A stretch of 64,000 nt of DNA from Sediminibacillus terrae (GCF_009602435.1 NZ_VZDQ01000021.1:372001-436000); one strand, 5' to 3'; shown: positions 36,999 to 46,043, counted from the stretch's first letter. Program-made: numbers and translations. Notes: generated by a model from the sequence alone, not told the origin.

Positions 36999-38546
36999 AT
37001 GAATATTAACTTCGGCAACGAGAATATACTGAATGCGGAAAAAATTCATGGTCCGTTATTTGCTGAAATTAGCTCCCTGCGCTATGATTCCCGGAGGGTT
37101 GAAAATAATGCTGCATTTTTCTGTATGCAAGGGGAGCAACAGGATGGTCATCTTTTTATAGAAGAGGCTATCAAAAAAGGGGCTTCGGCCATCATCGGCA
37201 GCAATGAATCAAAACTTTCACGACTGGCAGCAGCCTATCCCGATCGGACCTTTGTGATAGTGAGAGACGCTAGGACAGCACTCGCACATTTTTCAATATT
37301 ATTTTATCAGCATGCGTATAAAAAGCTAACAACTATCGGGGTCACAGGGACCAACGGAAAAACAACGGTTGTCGCTTATACCTATTCCTTGCTTAATCAA
37401 ATGGGCGTAGCGACAGGATCCATCGGGACAATTGGCACAATGACTTCTGAAGGTCCTATTCCTTTCCAACCAACCACGCCTACAACACCGGAAGCACCGG
37501 AGCTCCACTATATTTTTGAACAATTCTCTATGAGGAAGGAACAGGCAGCTGCAATGGAAGTATCTTCAATAGCGATCGAACAAAAAAGGGTAGAGGGCAT
37601 GATGTTCCAGATAGGGGTCCATACCAATATATCCAGCGAACATTTGGAATTCCATAAAACCTTCGAAAATTATAAAAAGGCGAAATTAAAATTATTTAAA
37701 CAAGCAGAAAAAGCTGTCGTAAACCTGGACGATAAGGGTATGGCAGATGACATCCTCGATATGTACCAAGGTCCATTGCTGACATATAGCATAAACGGAC
37801 ATCCAGACGCCGATGTTTTTGCTTGCAATATCAGTACAAAAAAGGAGGAATCAACTTTTCTGCTTACCATCAATGGCAAGTCTTCCCTTGTCCAAACTCC
37901 GTTGATCGGCGGGTATAACATCTCCAATTTATTGGCTGCTGTTTGTACTGCTATCCACGTAGGTGTACCTTACCAAAAAATCCTGGAGGCCATGCCAACC
38001 ATAAATGGGCCGAAAGGGAGGTTTCAGCTAGTCGAAACGCCAATCCAAGCTACCATATTGCTGGATTACGCTCATACCCCGGAAGCACTTCGCAACCTGG
38101 TGAATGAAGTAAAGAAACTCGCCTTCCGCAGATTCATTTTAATGGTGACGGGAGTAGGTATCCGGGATGAAAATAAGATGCCGAAAATGGGAGAAGCGGC
38201 GGATGGACAAGCCGATAAGTATGTCATTTCCGTTGATCATCCCGGCTATAAAGAACCAGAAGAAATTGTTGCAAACGTACTGTCTGGATTCTCAGAAACA
38301 GAGCAAACACATATTACCTATACCTATTCAAGAGAAGAAGGAATTATCGCTGCGCTAAATCTCGCTGAAGAAGGGGATTTAATCATTTTAACCGGGGGAT
38401 GTATCAATGGATGCCAGATGATTAGAGGAGAAGCCATTCCTCACTCGGATGAAAACATTATCAAGCAATACTTCTCTAAATCAACTGCGATAACTAAACG
38501 GGCCATAGGGTCTACAGCAAAAAACCCCCCTGTTAATTTCTCGTAA
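36999..38546 (+). CDS. MurE-like Mur ligase with altered specificity motif
   Basis: The 515-residue protein has the three Mur ligase domains: an N-terminal UDP-binding part (SSLRYDSRRVENNAAFFCMQG), the ATP site GVTGTNGKTT at about 115-124 with PTTPTTPEAPELH and MEVSSIAIEQKRVEG, and a C-terminal domain with LLDYAHTPEALRN. It resembles MurE, which adds the third peptide residue in cell-wall precursors. In the diaminopimelate enzymes the amino acid site reads DNPR; here the place is DHPG (413-416). So it probably adds another residue or works on another substrate. It is not in a cell-wall cluster; only riboswitch-controlled dapA faces it. The true murE should be elsewhere. Confidence 0.82.
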   Translation: MNINFGNENILNAEKIHGPLFAEISSLRYDSRRVENNAAFFCMQGEQQDGHLFIEEAIKKGASAIIGSNESKLSRLAAAYPDRTFVIVRDARTALAHFSILFYQHAYKKLTTIGVTGTNGKTTVVAYTYSLLNQMGVATGSIGTIGTMTSEGPIPFQPTTPTTPEAPELHYIFEQFSMRKEQAAAMEVSSIAIEQKRVEGMMFQIGVHTNISSEHLEFHKTFENYKKAKLKLFKQAEKAVVNLDDKGMADDILDMYQGPLLTYSINGHPDADVFACNISTKKEESTFLLTINGKSSLVQTPLIGGYNISNLLAAVCTAIHVGVPYQKILEAMPTINGPKGRFQLVETPIQATILLDYAHTPEALRNLVNEVKKLAFRRFILMVTGVGIRDENKMPKMGEAADGQADKYVISVDHPGYKEPEEIVANVLSGFSETEQTHITYTYSREEGIIAALNLAEEGDLIILTGGCINGCQMIRGEAIPHSDENIIKQYFSKSTAITKRAIGSTAKNPPVNFS

Positions 38547-38560
38547 CAGGAGGGGTTTTA
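38520..38560. terminator. Bidirectional terminator between the Mur ligase gene and dapA
   Basis: AAAACCCCCCTGTTA pairs with TAACAGGAGGGGTTTT; it overlaps the last codons of the + strand gene and lies ten bases past the dapA stop on the - strand. Confidence 0.9.
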
Positions 38561-38570
38561 TTAGGCTTAT

Positions 38571-39464
38571 TTAAGCATTGGCAGCCTGGTCATCGATATA
38601 ATATTGAAGCTGCCGGTATAATAATTGCTTTTCGTCCGCTTCGAGCGGAACCATCGGCAGACGTACAGGACCTGTGTCAATGCCCATATAAGACAAAGCT
38701 GCTTTAACTGGCGCAGGGCTTGGAGCCATGAATAAGGTTTTCATCAATGGCAGCAGGCTTTGATGAAGCAGGGCTGCTCTTCGGTGATCACCGTTGAAAA
38801 AGCTAACGGCCATTTCTTTCATTTCATTGCCGATTATGTGAGATGCAACAGAAACTACTCCATTTCCGCCTATAGCCAAAACAGGCAGAGAAAGTCCGTC
38901 ATCTCCACTATATAAATGAAAGTTTTCATCCGTTCCACTGATGATGGCCGTCATGTCATCTAAGTTGCCGCCAGCTTCTTTAATAGCGACAATATTTTCT
39001 TCCTTCGATAGTTGAATGATCGTTTCCGGTATCATGCCTGCTGCACTTCTTCCAGGAATATTGTATAGCATGATAGGCTTTTTCACCGCCCTTGCTATAG
39101 AGCGAAAATGCTGATACATTCCTTCCTGGTTCGGTTTGTTGTAATAAGGAGTCACCAACATAGTCGCATCGACACCGACAGCTTCGGCAGCCCGAGTAAA
39201 ATCGATGGAATCACGGGTGTTATTTGACCCTGTTCCCGCAATGACAGGCACTCGGTTGTTCACTGTTTGCACTGTAAATCGCAGCAAATTCAATTTTTCT
39301 TCTTTCGTCAATGTTGGGGACTCACCTGTAGTACCTGCAACAACCAATCCTTCGGTACCATTGGCAATTAAATAGTTGATCAGTTTTTCAGTCTTTTGAT
39401 AATCAATGTCACCGTTCTGATCAAAAGGAGTAACCATTGCTGTTAAAATTCGCCCAAAATCCAT
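38571..39464 (-). CDS. dapA: 4-Hydroxy-tetrahydrodipicolinate synthase
   Basis: DapA condenses pyruvate with aspartate semialdehyde, the first step towards lysine and diaminopimelate (and dipicolinate in spores). The 297-residue TIM-barrel protein has GTTGESPTLT, VTPYYNKPNQEGMYQHF, the tyrosine in MLYNIPGRSA and the Schiff-base lysine in IVAIKEAGGN. It starts at ATG with GAGGTGC upstream. It is alone, with a lysine riboswitch in its leader, so it may be one of several DapA copies, the one used for lysine supply. Confidence 0.95.
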   Translation of the reverse strand: MDFGRILTAMVTPFDQNGDIDYQKTEKLINYLIANGTEGLVVAGTTGESPTLTKEEKLNLLRFTVQTVNNRVPVIAGTGSNNTRDSIDFTRAAEAVGVDATMLVTPYYNKPNQEGMYQHFRSIARAVKKPIMLYNIPGRSAAGMIPETIIQLSKEENIVAIKEAGGNLDDMTAIISGTDENFHLYSGDDGLSLPVLAIGGNGVVSVASHIIGNEMKEMAVSFFNGDHRRAALLHQSLLPLMKTLFMAPSPAPVKAALSYMGIDTGPVRLPMVPLEADEKQLLYRQLQYYIDDQAANA

Positions 39465-39585
39465 TTTTCTGCACCTCTATTCATGATTTTAAAAGGAAGG
39501 CTTGAAGCCTTCTGCCTTCTGGTGAATAGAGGCTATCCCACGAGAGCAAAGCGCGGTTTTGAATGATAATCAACATGTATCACAC

Positions 39586-39614
39586 AAAAAAACAGCAACG
39601 AGGGCATCGCTGCT
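39586..39614 (-). terminator. Regulated terminator of the lysine riboswitch
   Basis: On the - strand AGCAGCGA with GATG pairs with TCGTTGCT, followed by seven T, after the aptamer and about 120 bases before dapA. Confidence 0.75.
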
Positions 39615-39640
39615 GCATCACTATGACATCGTTCTGATGC

Positions 39641-39820
39641 GTGAGATAGCCCTCCATATAACAATAGGTTATATGACAGCCCTGTATTTATTGAATACAG
39701 AACCAGCGAATCGAAACGATGAGTTTCCGTCCACTTCGGCAAATCCCCCTTTCGGCCGCCCTCTTCAGACCTCATCATCTTACGGCAGCGTACTATTGGT
39801 TTTTGCACCTCTATCCTCAC
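39641..39820 (-). ncRNA. Lysine riboswitch (L box) of dapA
   Basis: On the - strand the leader opens with GTGAGGATAGAGGTGC and closes with GGAGGGCTATCTCAC, which pair as helix P1. Inside are the L-box landmarks GGCCGAAAGGGG, GCCGAAGTGGACGG, CTGGTTCTGTATTC and GGGCTGTCATATAAC. Lysine binding is expected to favour the downstream terminator and turn dapA off. Confidence 0.93.
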
Positions 39821-39922
39821 TCCAAAAAATTTGAAGTAAAGCATATAAAAATTGTATCTAAAATATAGCAAAGTTTTATCAGGTTTGCAATGCTCCAAAT
39901 TCACATGAAAGAACTTTTTTGA

Positions 39923-40219
39923 TTAAGGGCGTGGATATCCATAATAAGGCGGTCTTCCATAGAATGGGGGACGTCCGCCACCCGGATAGCCATATCCGCC
40001 ATAATACGGCCCGCCGGGATAACCATATGGTCCCGGACGAGGATAACCGATTGCAGGATTTCCGAAAAGTTCACCGCCTAAATATCCCAGCCCGAATCCA
40101 ACCAATCCTGCTCCCAGCGGACCGAAGAAGAAGTTTCTCTCCATTTCATTCCCTTCGACTGGGTACCGATAAAAGGTTGGATCGTTATATTGGTGGACAG
40201 GCACATGATGAGGTTCCAT
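39923..40219 (-). CDS. Gly/Tyr/Pro-rich small protein, coat-like
   Basis: The 98-residue protein has a short start (MEPHHVPVHQYNDPTFYRYP), a hydrophobic glycine-rich segment (GPLGAGLVGFGLGYLGGELFG) and a C-terminal tail of GYPGG, GRPPFYG and PYYGYP units. Such Gly/Tyr/Pro tails are common in spore coat and envelope proteins of Bacillaceae. I do not recognise a named family. The ATG has GAGAGGAG upstream. Confidence 0.65.
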   Translation of the reverse strand: MEPHHVPVHQYNDPTFYRYPVEGNEMERNFFFGPLGAGLVGFGLGYLGGELFGNPAIGYPRPGPYGYPGGPYYGGYGYPGGGRPPFYGRPPYYGYPRP

Positions 40220-40351
40220 TATATTCTACTCCTCTCCGCAATTGTTCGTGAGCAATTCGTCTACTCCTTTACATATTCAGCATATGGTTGAGAGCGGAAA
40301 GTGAAATGGATAAACACCTATTTTGGCGAAAGGAAAAGAGGGAAAGGAGCA

Positions 40352-40804
40352 CTAGGGGATAGTTCGTTCGCTTAAAACTCTGTCAAGTAAAACTTGATAC
40401 TTTTCCTTATCTTCTACTGTTAGCGGTTTTGGTCCTTTTGTCCGTTTACCGCTTCTTCGCGCTTTGGCATTGGCGTGTCGCATGAGGAGCATTTCATCTA
40501 TCGTTGATGGGTGATAAGCAAATCCTTTATGATGAAGGACAATGCAACCTTTACCCAAAGCGAGGGATGCCAAGCCATAATCTTGTGTGATAATGATGTC
40601 TTTTTCATTGGCAATCTGCATGATACGATAGTCCACCGAATCCGCACCTGTATCCACGTAAATGTTTTCCGCTTTGCTTAACTCATCTTGTGCGGAAAAA
40701 TGGGAAAAGCTTTTCACAAGAATTACAGGAATGCCATATTTTTCTGCAATATTTATCGTGATTTCTTTTACGGGGCAAGCATCTGCGTCTACTAATATTT
40801 TCAT
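40352..40804 (-). CDS. yqxD: YaiI/YqxD family protein (UPF0178)
   Basis: The 150-residue protein begins [14 protein letters not shown] and contains [36 protein letters not shown] and [20 protein letters not shown], all marks of the UPF0178 family, related to PIN-type nucleases; the function is not known. The ATG at 40804 has AGAGGTG upstream; the frame is open further but has no other ribosome site. Confidence 0.9.
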   Translation of the reverse strand: MKILVDADACPVKEITINIAEKYGIPVILVKSFSHFSAQDELSKAENIYVDTGADSVDYRIMQIANEKDIIITQDYGLASLALGKGCIVLHHKGFAYHPSTIDEMLLMRHANAKARRSGKRTKGPKPLTVEDKEKYQVLLDRVLSERTIP

Positions 40805-40869
40805 TAAAGCACCTCTTAGACTTTGACTTTCCATCCACTGAGCCAATGATACCAAAAATTCACGCAACC

Positions 40870-40901
40870 AAAAAGCAGCCCGCGGTTGAACGCAGGCTGC
40901 G
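40870..40901 (-). terminator. Terminator after the small BH0509-like gene
   Basis: On the - strand GCAGCCTGCG pairs with CGCGGGCTGC and is followed by TTTTTGG. It separates the gene at 40928-41074 from yqxD. Confidence 0.75.
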
Positions 40902-40927
40902 AGGAATACAATCGCATCTATTTATCG

Positions 40928-41074
40928 TTACATAAGGTCGTAAACCGATTCTTCAAGATAGAGCCAATGATAATATTCGACTTCTTCATCGGTCATTTTC
41001 AATACATCATCTTTGTTCAAGGTCGTCAAGTCGCATAATTGTTCCATCAGATTTTCTCTCACTGGTTGGCTCAT
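40928..41074 (-). CDS. Small acidic protein, BH0509-like
   Basis: The 48-residue protein (MSQPVRENLMEQLCDLTTLN, then KDDVLKMTDEEVEYYHWLYL) starts at ATG with AAGGGGGA six bases upstream. The MTDEEVE-x-x-Y block is like the BH0509 family of tiny Bacillaceae proteins of unknown role. It has a good promoter with a palindromic operator in its spacer, and a terminator, so it looks like a real, regulated gene. Confidence 0.65.
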   Translation of the reverse strand: MSQPVRENLMEQLCDLTTLNKDDVLKMTDEEVEYYHWLYLEESVYDLM

Positions 41075-41133
41075 GACAAATCCCCCTTAGGATTAGGTTG
41101 GATGATAAAGCGTTTTCTTCTCTTGTTACTTTG

Positions 41134-41163
41134 ATTATATATCTCAATTCGAGATAAAAACAA
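41134..41163 (-). promoter_or_regulatory. Promoter with palindromic operator in the spacer
   Basis: On the - strand TTGTTT and TATAAT are 18 bases apart, and the spacer is filled by TATCTCGAATTGAGATA. The inner ATCTCGAATTGAGAT differs by one base from the palindrome between gltC and gltA (4595-4609). A repressor bound here would block the promoter of the gene at 40928-41074. Confidence 0.6.
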
Positions 41164-41334
41164 TATCAAATTTAGATATATTGATTTGAAGCAATATATA
41201 GTTGATATACTTGAGGACAAATGACTTTATCATGAGTAAAAAAGCTGGAATGTGCCCTTTTCATTTTTATTTCCTTAGGGCTCGGTTATAATGATAGGTA
41301 GCAAAAATTCTCCATAAAAGAAAGAGGTTACAAA

Positions 41335-42183
41335 ATGAGCGAGCTTCAACCAGGAACCATCCAACGAGCAAAAATCACAAATTCCGTGACAGACGGATTT
41401 TTAGTTAGTATAGGAACAGAAACCTTATTGCTTCCGGAAATAAATACCGATCTGCAACCAGGGAAAGAAATAAAGGTGTTTGTTTACCAGGATAGAAAAG
41501 GGAAACTTCTTGCAACCGAGACTATTCCCGAGGCCAGTCTAGACTCTTATGGCTGGGCGAAAGTAGTTGAGGTTGTAGAGAATCTCGGTGTTTTCGTGGA
41601 TATAGGGATTCCAAAAGAAATCCTTGTCTCCAGTGATGACCTGCCTTTATTAAAGAAAGTCTGGCCTATTAGCGGGGATTATTTGTTTGTCAGCCTAGAT
41701 TTCGATAAAAAAGGACGGTTACTGGCAAAACCAATCAATGAAGCGGATGTAATGGCAGACTTGGTACCTGCTTCGCCTGATCTCTTACAGCACCGTATTA
41801 CCGGACGCGTGTATCGCTCTACAAAAGCGGGTTCCTTTATTCTATCTGAAGAAGGATACAGAGGATTTATCCATCCCCATGAACGAAAAAAAGAGCCCAG
41901 GATAGGAGAGACAGTAACCGGTCGCATTATCGACGTGAAGGATGACGGCACTATAAATGTAACATTGTTGCCGCTTAAGCAAGAAGGTATGAAAGATGAT
42001 GCCGAATCCATTTTGGAATATTTAGAAAAAAGGGGAGGGGCAATGGAATTCGGAGACAAAAGCGACGCCGAGGCAATCAGGGAAACCTTCCACATAAGCA
42101 AGTCAGCGTTCAAAAGGGCACTCGGGAACCTGATAAAAGAGAATAAAGTATACCAACAAGATGGTAAAACATATTTGAAATAG
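41335..42183 (+). CDS. cvfB: CvfB-type S1 RNA-binding protein
   Basis: The 282-residue protein has tandem S1-like domains (PGTIQRAKITNSVTDGFLVS, WAKVVEVVENLGVFVDIGIP, HRITGRVYRSTKAGSFILSE, IGETVTGRIIDVKDDGTINV) and a C-terminal winged helix (IRETFHISKSAFKRALGNLI). This is the layout of CvfB (B. subtilis YitL), an RNA-binding regulator linked to virulence gene expression in staphylococci. It is monocistronic with a good ribosome site and terminator. Confidence 0.9.
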   Translation: MSELQPGTIQRAKITNSVTDGFLVSIGTETLLLPEINTDLQPGKEIKVFVYQDRKGKLLATETIPEASLDSYGWAKVVEVVENLGVFVDIGIPKEILVSSDDLPLLKKVWPISGDYLFVSLDFDKKGRLLAKPINEADVMADLVPASPDLLQHRITGRVYRSTKAGSFILSEEGYRGFIHPHERKKEPRIGETVTGRIIDVKDDGTINVTLLPLKQEGMKDDAESILEYLEKRGGAMEFGDKSDAEAIRETFHISKSAFKRALGNLIKENKVYQQDGKTYLK

Positions 42184-42213
42184 TGATAGTGAGTTTTCTT
42201 GTTCTATTCCCAG

Positions 42214-42247
42214 AAACAGGCACAAATCGAATTGTGCCTGTTTTTTT
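42214..42247 (+). terminator. Terminator of cvfB
   Basis: AAACAGGCACAA pairs perfectly with TTGTGCCTGTTT around TCGAA-A, followed by a T run. The remaining gap 42248-42634 has no gene; I see no clear promoter for the kinase gene. Confidence 0.9.
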
Positions 42248-42634
42248 GACAGAGAAAAAGCTTGCGCTCGACAAAAGGCTGTTTGTTCGATTTGTTCGCA
42301 ATCATCCTGTGCATCGTACATGTCAAGAAAAGATAGCGTTCGCCAAATGTATAAATATGGTATTATGAAAAAGTATAAGGAATTCAGTTACATGCTGTCG
42401 AAATAAGGTGGACTAGTCGCTCGCCGCTAAACAATCTGTGTGACAGGAAAAGGTGCAAATCTTTTTACACAGTGGTCCTTCAACTAAGCAAATAGGAACT
42501 TGAAATTGCTTGATCACCAATAAAATGTTGAAAAATGATAGCCATTTCCTCCATAACCACTTATCATGGAAAAAGATTAATGGAATTCGTCAAAGTAGTA
42601 AATGGCTTTGTTCAGGGTTTAAAGGAGGATTATT

Positions 42635-44266
42635 GTGAAAGACTTTACTCAATATATACAGGACTCGAAAGAAGCCTGTGCAAACATATACGGGATGTCT
42701 CCTGAAGAAATCCCTTTTTTGAAAGTAGGACTTACAAGAGAGCAATTGCAGCAAAAGCAGCTTACATATGCAAAAGTGTTAACTATTGTAAAGGAATTCA
42801 TGAAAAAGCTTATTGAATATATGGACGGGGTGCCGACTCTTATTGTCACAACTGACGCCGAGGGCTATGTACTGGAGATTTTTGGTGATACAGGCATCAA
42901 GCAAATGGTCGATTCTTTAGGAATAACAATAGGAGTCCGTTTTAGTGAAACGGATGTAGGGACTAATTCTGTATCACTTGCTTTAAAACATGGAGAACCG
43001 ATCGGTCTCATAGGAAATGATCATTTTCATGAATGTCTTGCGGGAGTCGCATGCTACTCTGCTCCTTTTTCATACTCAGACAGTAATCAGCTGGCAGGTA
43101 CTGTTTCGATTATGACCTTGGTGGACTATGCTAATCAATTTCACTTAGGATTATTGTCTTCTGCTGTGGATACCATTGAAGGAGAAATCCGTTTGCAAGA
43201 GCAAAATCATAAGCTGTACTTGCTTAATCAAGTATTGATCAACTCAGCCCCTCTTGGCATTATCATGACCGATGAGAGTGGAGGAATACTCGAGTACAAT
43301 CCAGGAGCAGAAGAAATACTGGGAATACCCAAGGGGGAGGCAATCCATCAGGGGATAGACAGAATCACCGGGTTAAGCGAGTATGTAATGAGGGCATTAC
43401 AGAAGCAAGAAAAAATAGAAAATACCGAAACAACTTTAATCGATCACCAAAAAGAGCTTGAAAGAATATGTTTAGTGGATGTTCTTCCATTATATTACAG
43501 CTTCCAGCAATTAACTGGTGCATTTGCTCAATTTAGAGATATGACCAGCTATCACGAACTGCAAAAACAAGTCATACAATCGGAGAAACTGTCTGCAGTA
43601 GGAAAGCTCGGAGCAGGCTTTGCTCACGAAATACGAAATCCTCTTTCAAGCATCATCGGTCTGGTGCAGCTCTTAAAGGAAAATAATGAACACAATAAAT
43701 ATTTACAAATTATTACGGATGAACTCGAAAGAATGAAAACACTGGTCAATCAATTTGTCCTTCTAGGCAAGCCTACCAAGTTACAAAAAACAAACAGCGA
43801 TGTCGTTCAATTAATCAGAAATACTATAGAACTGATGAACAGCAACGCCCGGCTCAGTAAAGTTCAAATTGAATTTGCCTCCTCAGTGGAAAATGAACTG
43901 TTTGTACCAATAGATAAGTCGCAAATCAAGCAAGTGTTGATCAATTTTATAAAAAATGCTGTTGAAGCCATGCCGGAGGGTGGATCGGTATTTGTAGAGC
44001 TGCAGGTTTATAAAGAAGAAAAGCAATTTCAAATTACCATCCGGGATGAAGGGAAAGGCATGACTCCCGCAGAGGTCGAAAATTTGGGGACTCCCTTTTT
44101 TACAACAAAAGAAAGCGGATTAGGTATGGGAATCCCGATTTGTTTCGACATTGTAAAAGCACATAATGGATCCATAAACGTAGAGTCCTCCAAAGGACAA
44201 GGTACCAGCATCCATTTAATTTTGCCGTTACAAAACGGGATGAGGAGGAAAAAAGAGGATGACTGA
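42635..44266 (+). CDS. Cytosolic sensor histidine kinase (GAF-PAS-HisKA-HATPase)
   Basis: The 543-residue protein has no membrane segment. The first 190 residues form a GAF-like sensor of the type found in AcoR-like activators (FSETDVGTNSVSLALKHGEP, GNDHFHECLAGVACYSAPFS). A PAS domain follows (LGIIMTDESGGILEYNPGAE). The phospho-acceptor is His331 in GAGFAHEIRNPLSSI. The ATPase domain has INFIKNAVEAMPEGG (N box), DEGKGM and the GLGMGIPICFDIVKAHNG lid. There is no response regulator nearby. It overlaps the following ThDP enzyme gene by eight bases. It may sense a small metabolite in the cytosol or feed a phosphorelay. Confidence 0.9.
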   Translation: MKDFTQYIQDSKEACANIYGMSPEEIPFLKVGLTREQLQQKQLTYAKVLTIVKEFMKKLIEYMDGVPTLIVTTDAEGYVLEIFGDTGIKQMVDSLGITIGVRFSETDVGTNSVSLALKHGEPIGLIGNDHFHECLAGVACYSAPFSYSDSNQLAGTVSIMTLVDYANQFHLGLLSSAVDTIEGEIRLQEQNHKLYLLNQVLINSAPLGIIMTDESGGILEYNPGAEEILGIPKGEAIHQGIDRITGLSEYVMRALQKQEKIENTETTLIDHQKELERICLVDVLPLYYSFQQLTGAFAQFRDMTSYHELQKQVIQSEKLSAVGKLGAGFAHEIRNPLSSIIGLVQLLKENNEHNKYLQIITDELERMKTLVNQFVLLGKPTKLQKTNSDVVQLIRNTIELMNSNARLSKVQIEFASSVENELFVPIDKSQIKQVLINFIKNAVEAMPEGGSVFVELQVYKEEKQFQITIRDEGKGMTPAEVENLGTPFFTTKESGLGMGIPICFDIVKAHNGSINVESSKGQGTSIHLILPLQNGMRRKKEDD

Positions 44267-45917
44267 ATCAGCAGCTTCTTTGTTAGTGAAGAACATGAAA
44301 GATTGGGGGATTCAATATGTATTCGGAATCCCCGGTAAACCGCTTGTCCCTTTATTGGCCGAATGTGAAAAACAAAACCTGCCTTTTGTATTATCAAGAC
44401 ACGAGTCAGGAGCTGGATTTGCTGCCGCTGGTTACGCTTTGCTCAGTGAGAAACTGGGAATCGCCGTTGCCACTTCAGGCCCTGGTGGCACCAATTTATT
44501 GACTGCAGCGGCTCAAGCGAAAGCATATCATGCACCGGTTTTATTTCTTACGGCTCAGCCCCCCACAGATCTGATAGGAAAGCCGGTGGGGCAGGATTCT
44601 TCTATTTTCGGGACTGACTTGCTGAAAATGTTTGAATCAGTGACATTATTCAATGCAAAAGTAGAGAGAGCCGGGCATTTGGAGATAATGCTTAAACATG
44701 CCGTGGAATCAGCCCTAAAGGGGAAGAAAGGTCCAGTTCATTTGTCCATTCCAATGGATATATGGGATACAGCCACTAACCCGTTTTCCTTTCTACTTCC
44801 AGATGGGCGGAGTGATGTTCTTTCCAACAACCTTCACCATTTAGTCGAAAGGTTGAACAGAGCGGAAAAGGCAGTGTTATTTCTCGGTAAAGGTGTCCAT
44901 CGTTCCCGTGCTTATGAAGAAATCAGATGGTTGGCGGAAACCTGGAACATCCCGGTGATGACCACTCCTGGCGGCAAGGGAACGTTTCCGACAAACCACC
45001 CGTTATCACTCGGCTCCTACGGACTAGGTGGCAATGAATCAACCAAAGAGTATTTGCAAACCGGGATTGACGAAATGGTTGTCATAGGCAGCAAACTTTC
45101 GGATATGTCAATAGCAGGGGTGTCAGAAGCAATCTTTCCGTCACATGTCATTCAGTTCGATATTGATAACCAGTTCATAGAAAAGTCTCTACCTATACCT
45201 ACCCTTCCGGTGATTGGTGATATCAAGGAGAACATCACCGGATTAAAAAGATTGATGGATACTTTCCATTTATCGATCAAGCCTCAATCATATGAAGTCG
45301 ATGCTGGATTCCCTCATGAAGAAAAAATGCCCGTAGAAATTTCTCACTCGTCAAGTTATGTATCAGCAAAAGAAGCGATAAAAACGATGCGGGGCCTTTT
45401 ACCTGATGATACCATCCTGTTTGGTGACGATGGGAGCCATTCTTTCTATGCTATTAAACACCTCTGTTTAGAACGTCCTGGCACTTTCTATTTTGATGAT
45501 GTCTTTGGAGCGATGGGCCATGCTATAGGATATGCTATCGGAGCGAAGCTGGCTCAACCTGCCAATACAGTCGCTTGTCTAACGGGAGACGGATGTGTAT
45601 TCATGCATGGAGCAGAAATAGCTATGGCGGTAGATCAAAGGTTACCTGTATTGTTCATCGTTTTAAACAATGGGCGATTGGACATGGTTGAGAAAGGGAT
45701 GACGAAAATGCTTGGGTATAGTGTAGGGGCTGTGTATAACCAAGGGGTGGATATAAAAGAATACACGGCTTCATTCGGCGCCCGATCCTTCCAGTGCAGG
45801 ACGATAGGAGAAATGAAGGATGCATTCGAGCAATCTTTGGAATATACGAATGGACCTTCTGTCATAGAAATATTAGTAGATCCAGATGAGATCCCGCCCA
45901 TATTGGATAGAGCGTAA
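44259..45917 (+). CDS. Thiamine-diphosphate enzyme (acetolactate synthase-like)
   Basis: The 552-residue protein has the three domains of ThDP enzymes. The proton-relay glutamate is in SRHESGAGFAAAGYA, the central domain has VLFLGKGVHRSRAYEEI, and the ThDP site is GDGCVFMHGAEIAMAVDQ ending in VLNNG. It could be an acetolactate synthase-like, oxalyl- or oxo-acid decarboxylase; there is no ilvN-type small subunit. It does not keep all residues of true IlvB that I can judge. Its start lies within the end of the histidine kinase gene, so the two are translated together. Confidence 0.85.
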   Translation: MTESAASLLVKNMKDWGIQYVFGIPGKPLVPLLAECEKQNLPFVLSRHESGAGFAAAGYALLSEKLGIAVATSGPGGTNLLTAAAQAKAYHAPVLFLTAQPPTDLIGKPVGQDSSIFGTDLLKMFESVTLFNAKVERAGHLEIMLKHAVESALKGKKGPVHLSIPMDIWDTATNPFSFLLPDGRSDVLSNNLHHLVERLNRAEKAVLFLGKGVHRSRAYEEIRWLAETWNIPVMTTPGGKGTFPTNHPLSLGSYGLGGNESTKEYLQTGIDEMVVIGSKLSDMSIAGVSEAIFPSHVIQFDIDNQFIEKSLPIPTLPVIGDIKENITGLKRLMDTFHLSIKPQSYEVDAGFPHEEKMPVEISHSSSYVSAKEAIKTMRGLLPDDTILFGDDGSHSFYAIKHLCLERPGTFYFDDVFGAMGHAIGYAIGAKLAQPANTVACLTGDGCVFMHGAEIAMAVDQRLPVLFIVLNNGRLDMVEKGMTKMLGYSVGAVYNQGVDIKEYTASFGARSFQCRTIGEMKDAFEQSLEYTNGPSVIEILVDPDEIPPILDRA

Positions 45918-45999
45918 AGAATAAAACTTTTTCTAAATAGAGTACGTGCTAATAAAAAGACTGAATATCGTCATCGCACCATGCATGCGCATGCCTTCG

Positions 46000-46034
46000 A
46001 GACACGGATATGAGGCGACCTCATATCCGTGTCT
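46000..46034 (+). terminator. Perfect 16-bp hairpin after the ThDP enzyme gene
   Basis: AGACACGGATATGAGG pairs perfectly with CCTCATATCCGTGTCT around CGA. The tail (GTGTTTCC) is poor in T for a standard terminator, but the place, about 80 bases past the stop, fits one. Confidence 0.6.
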
Positions 46035-46043
46035 GTGTTTCCA

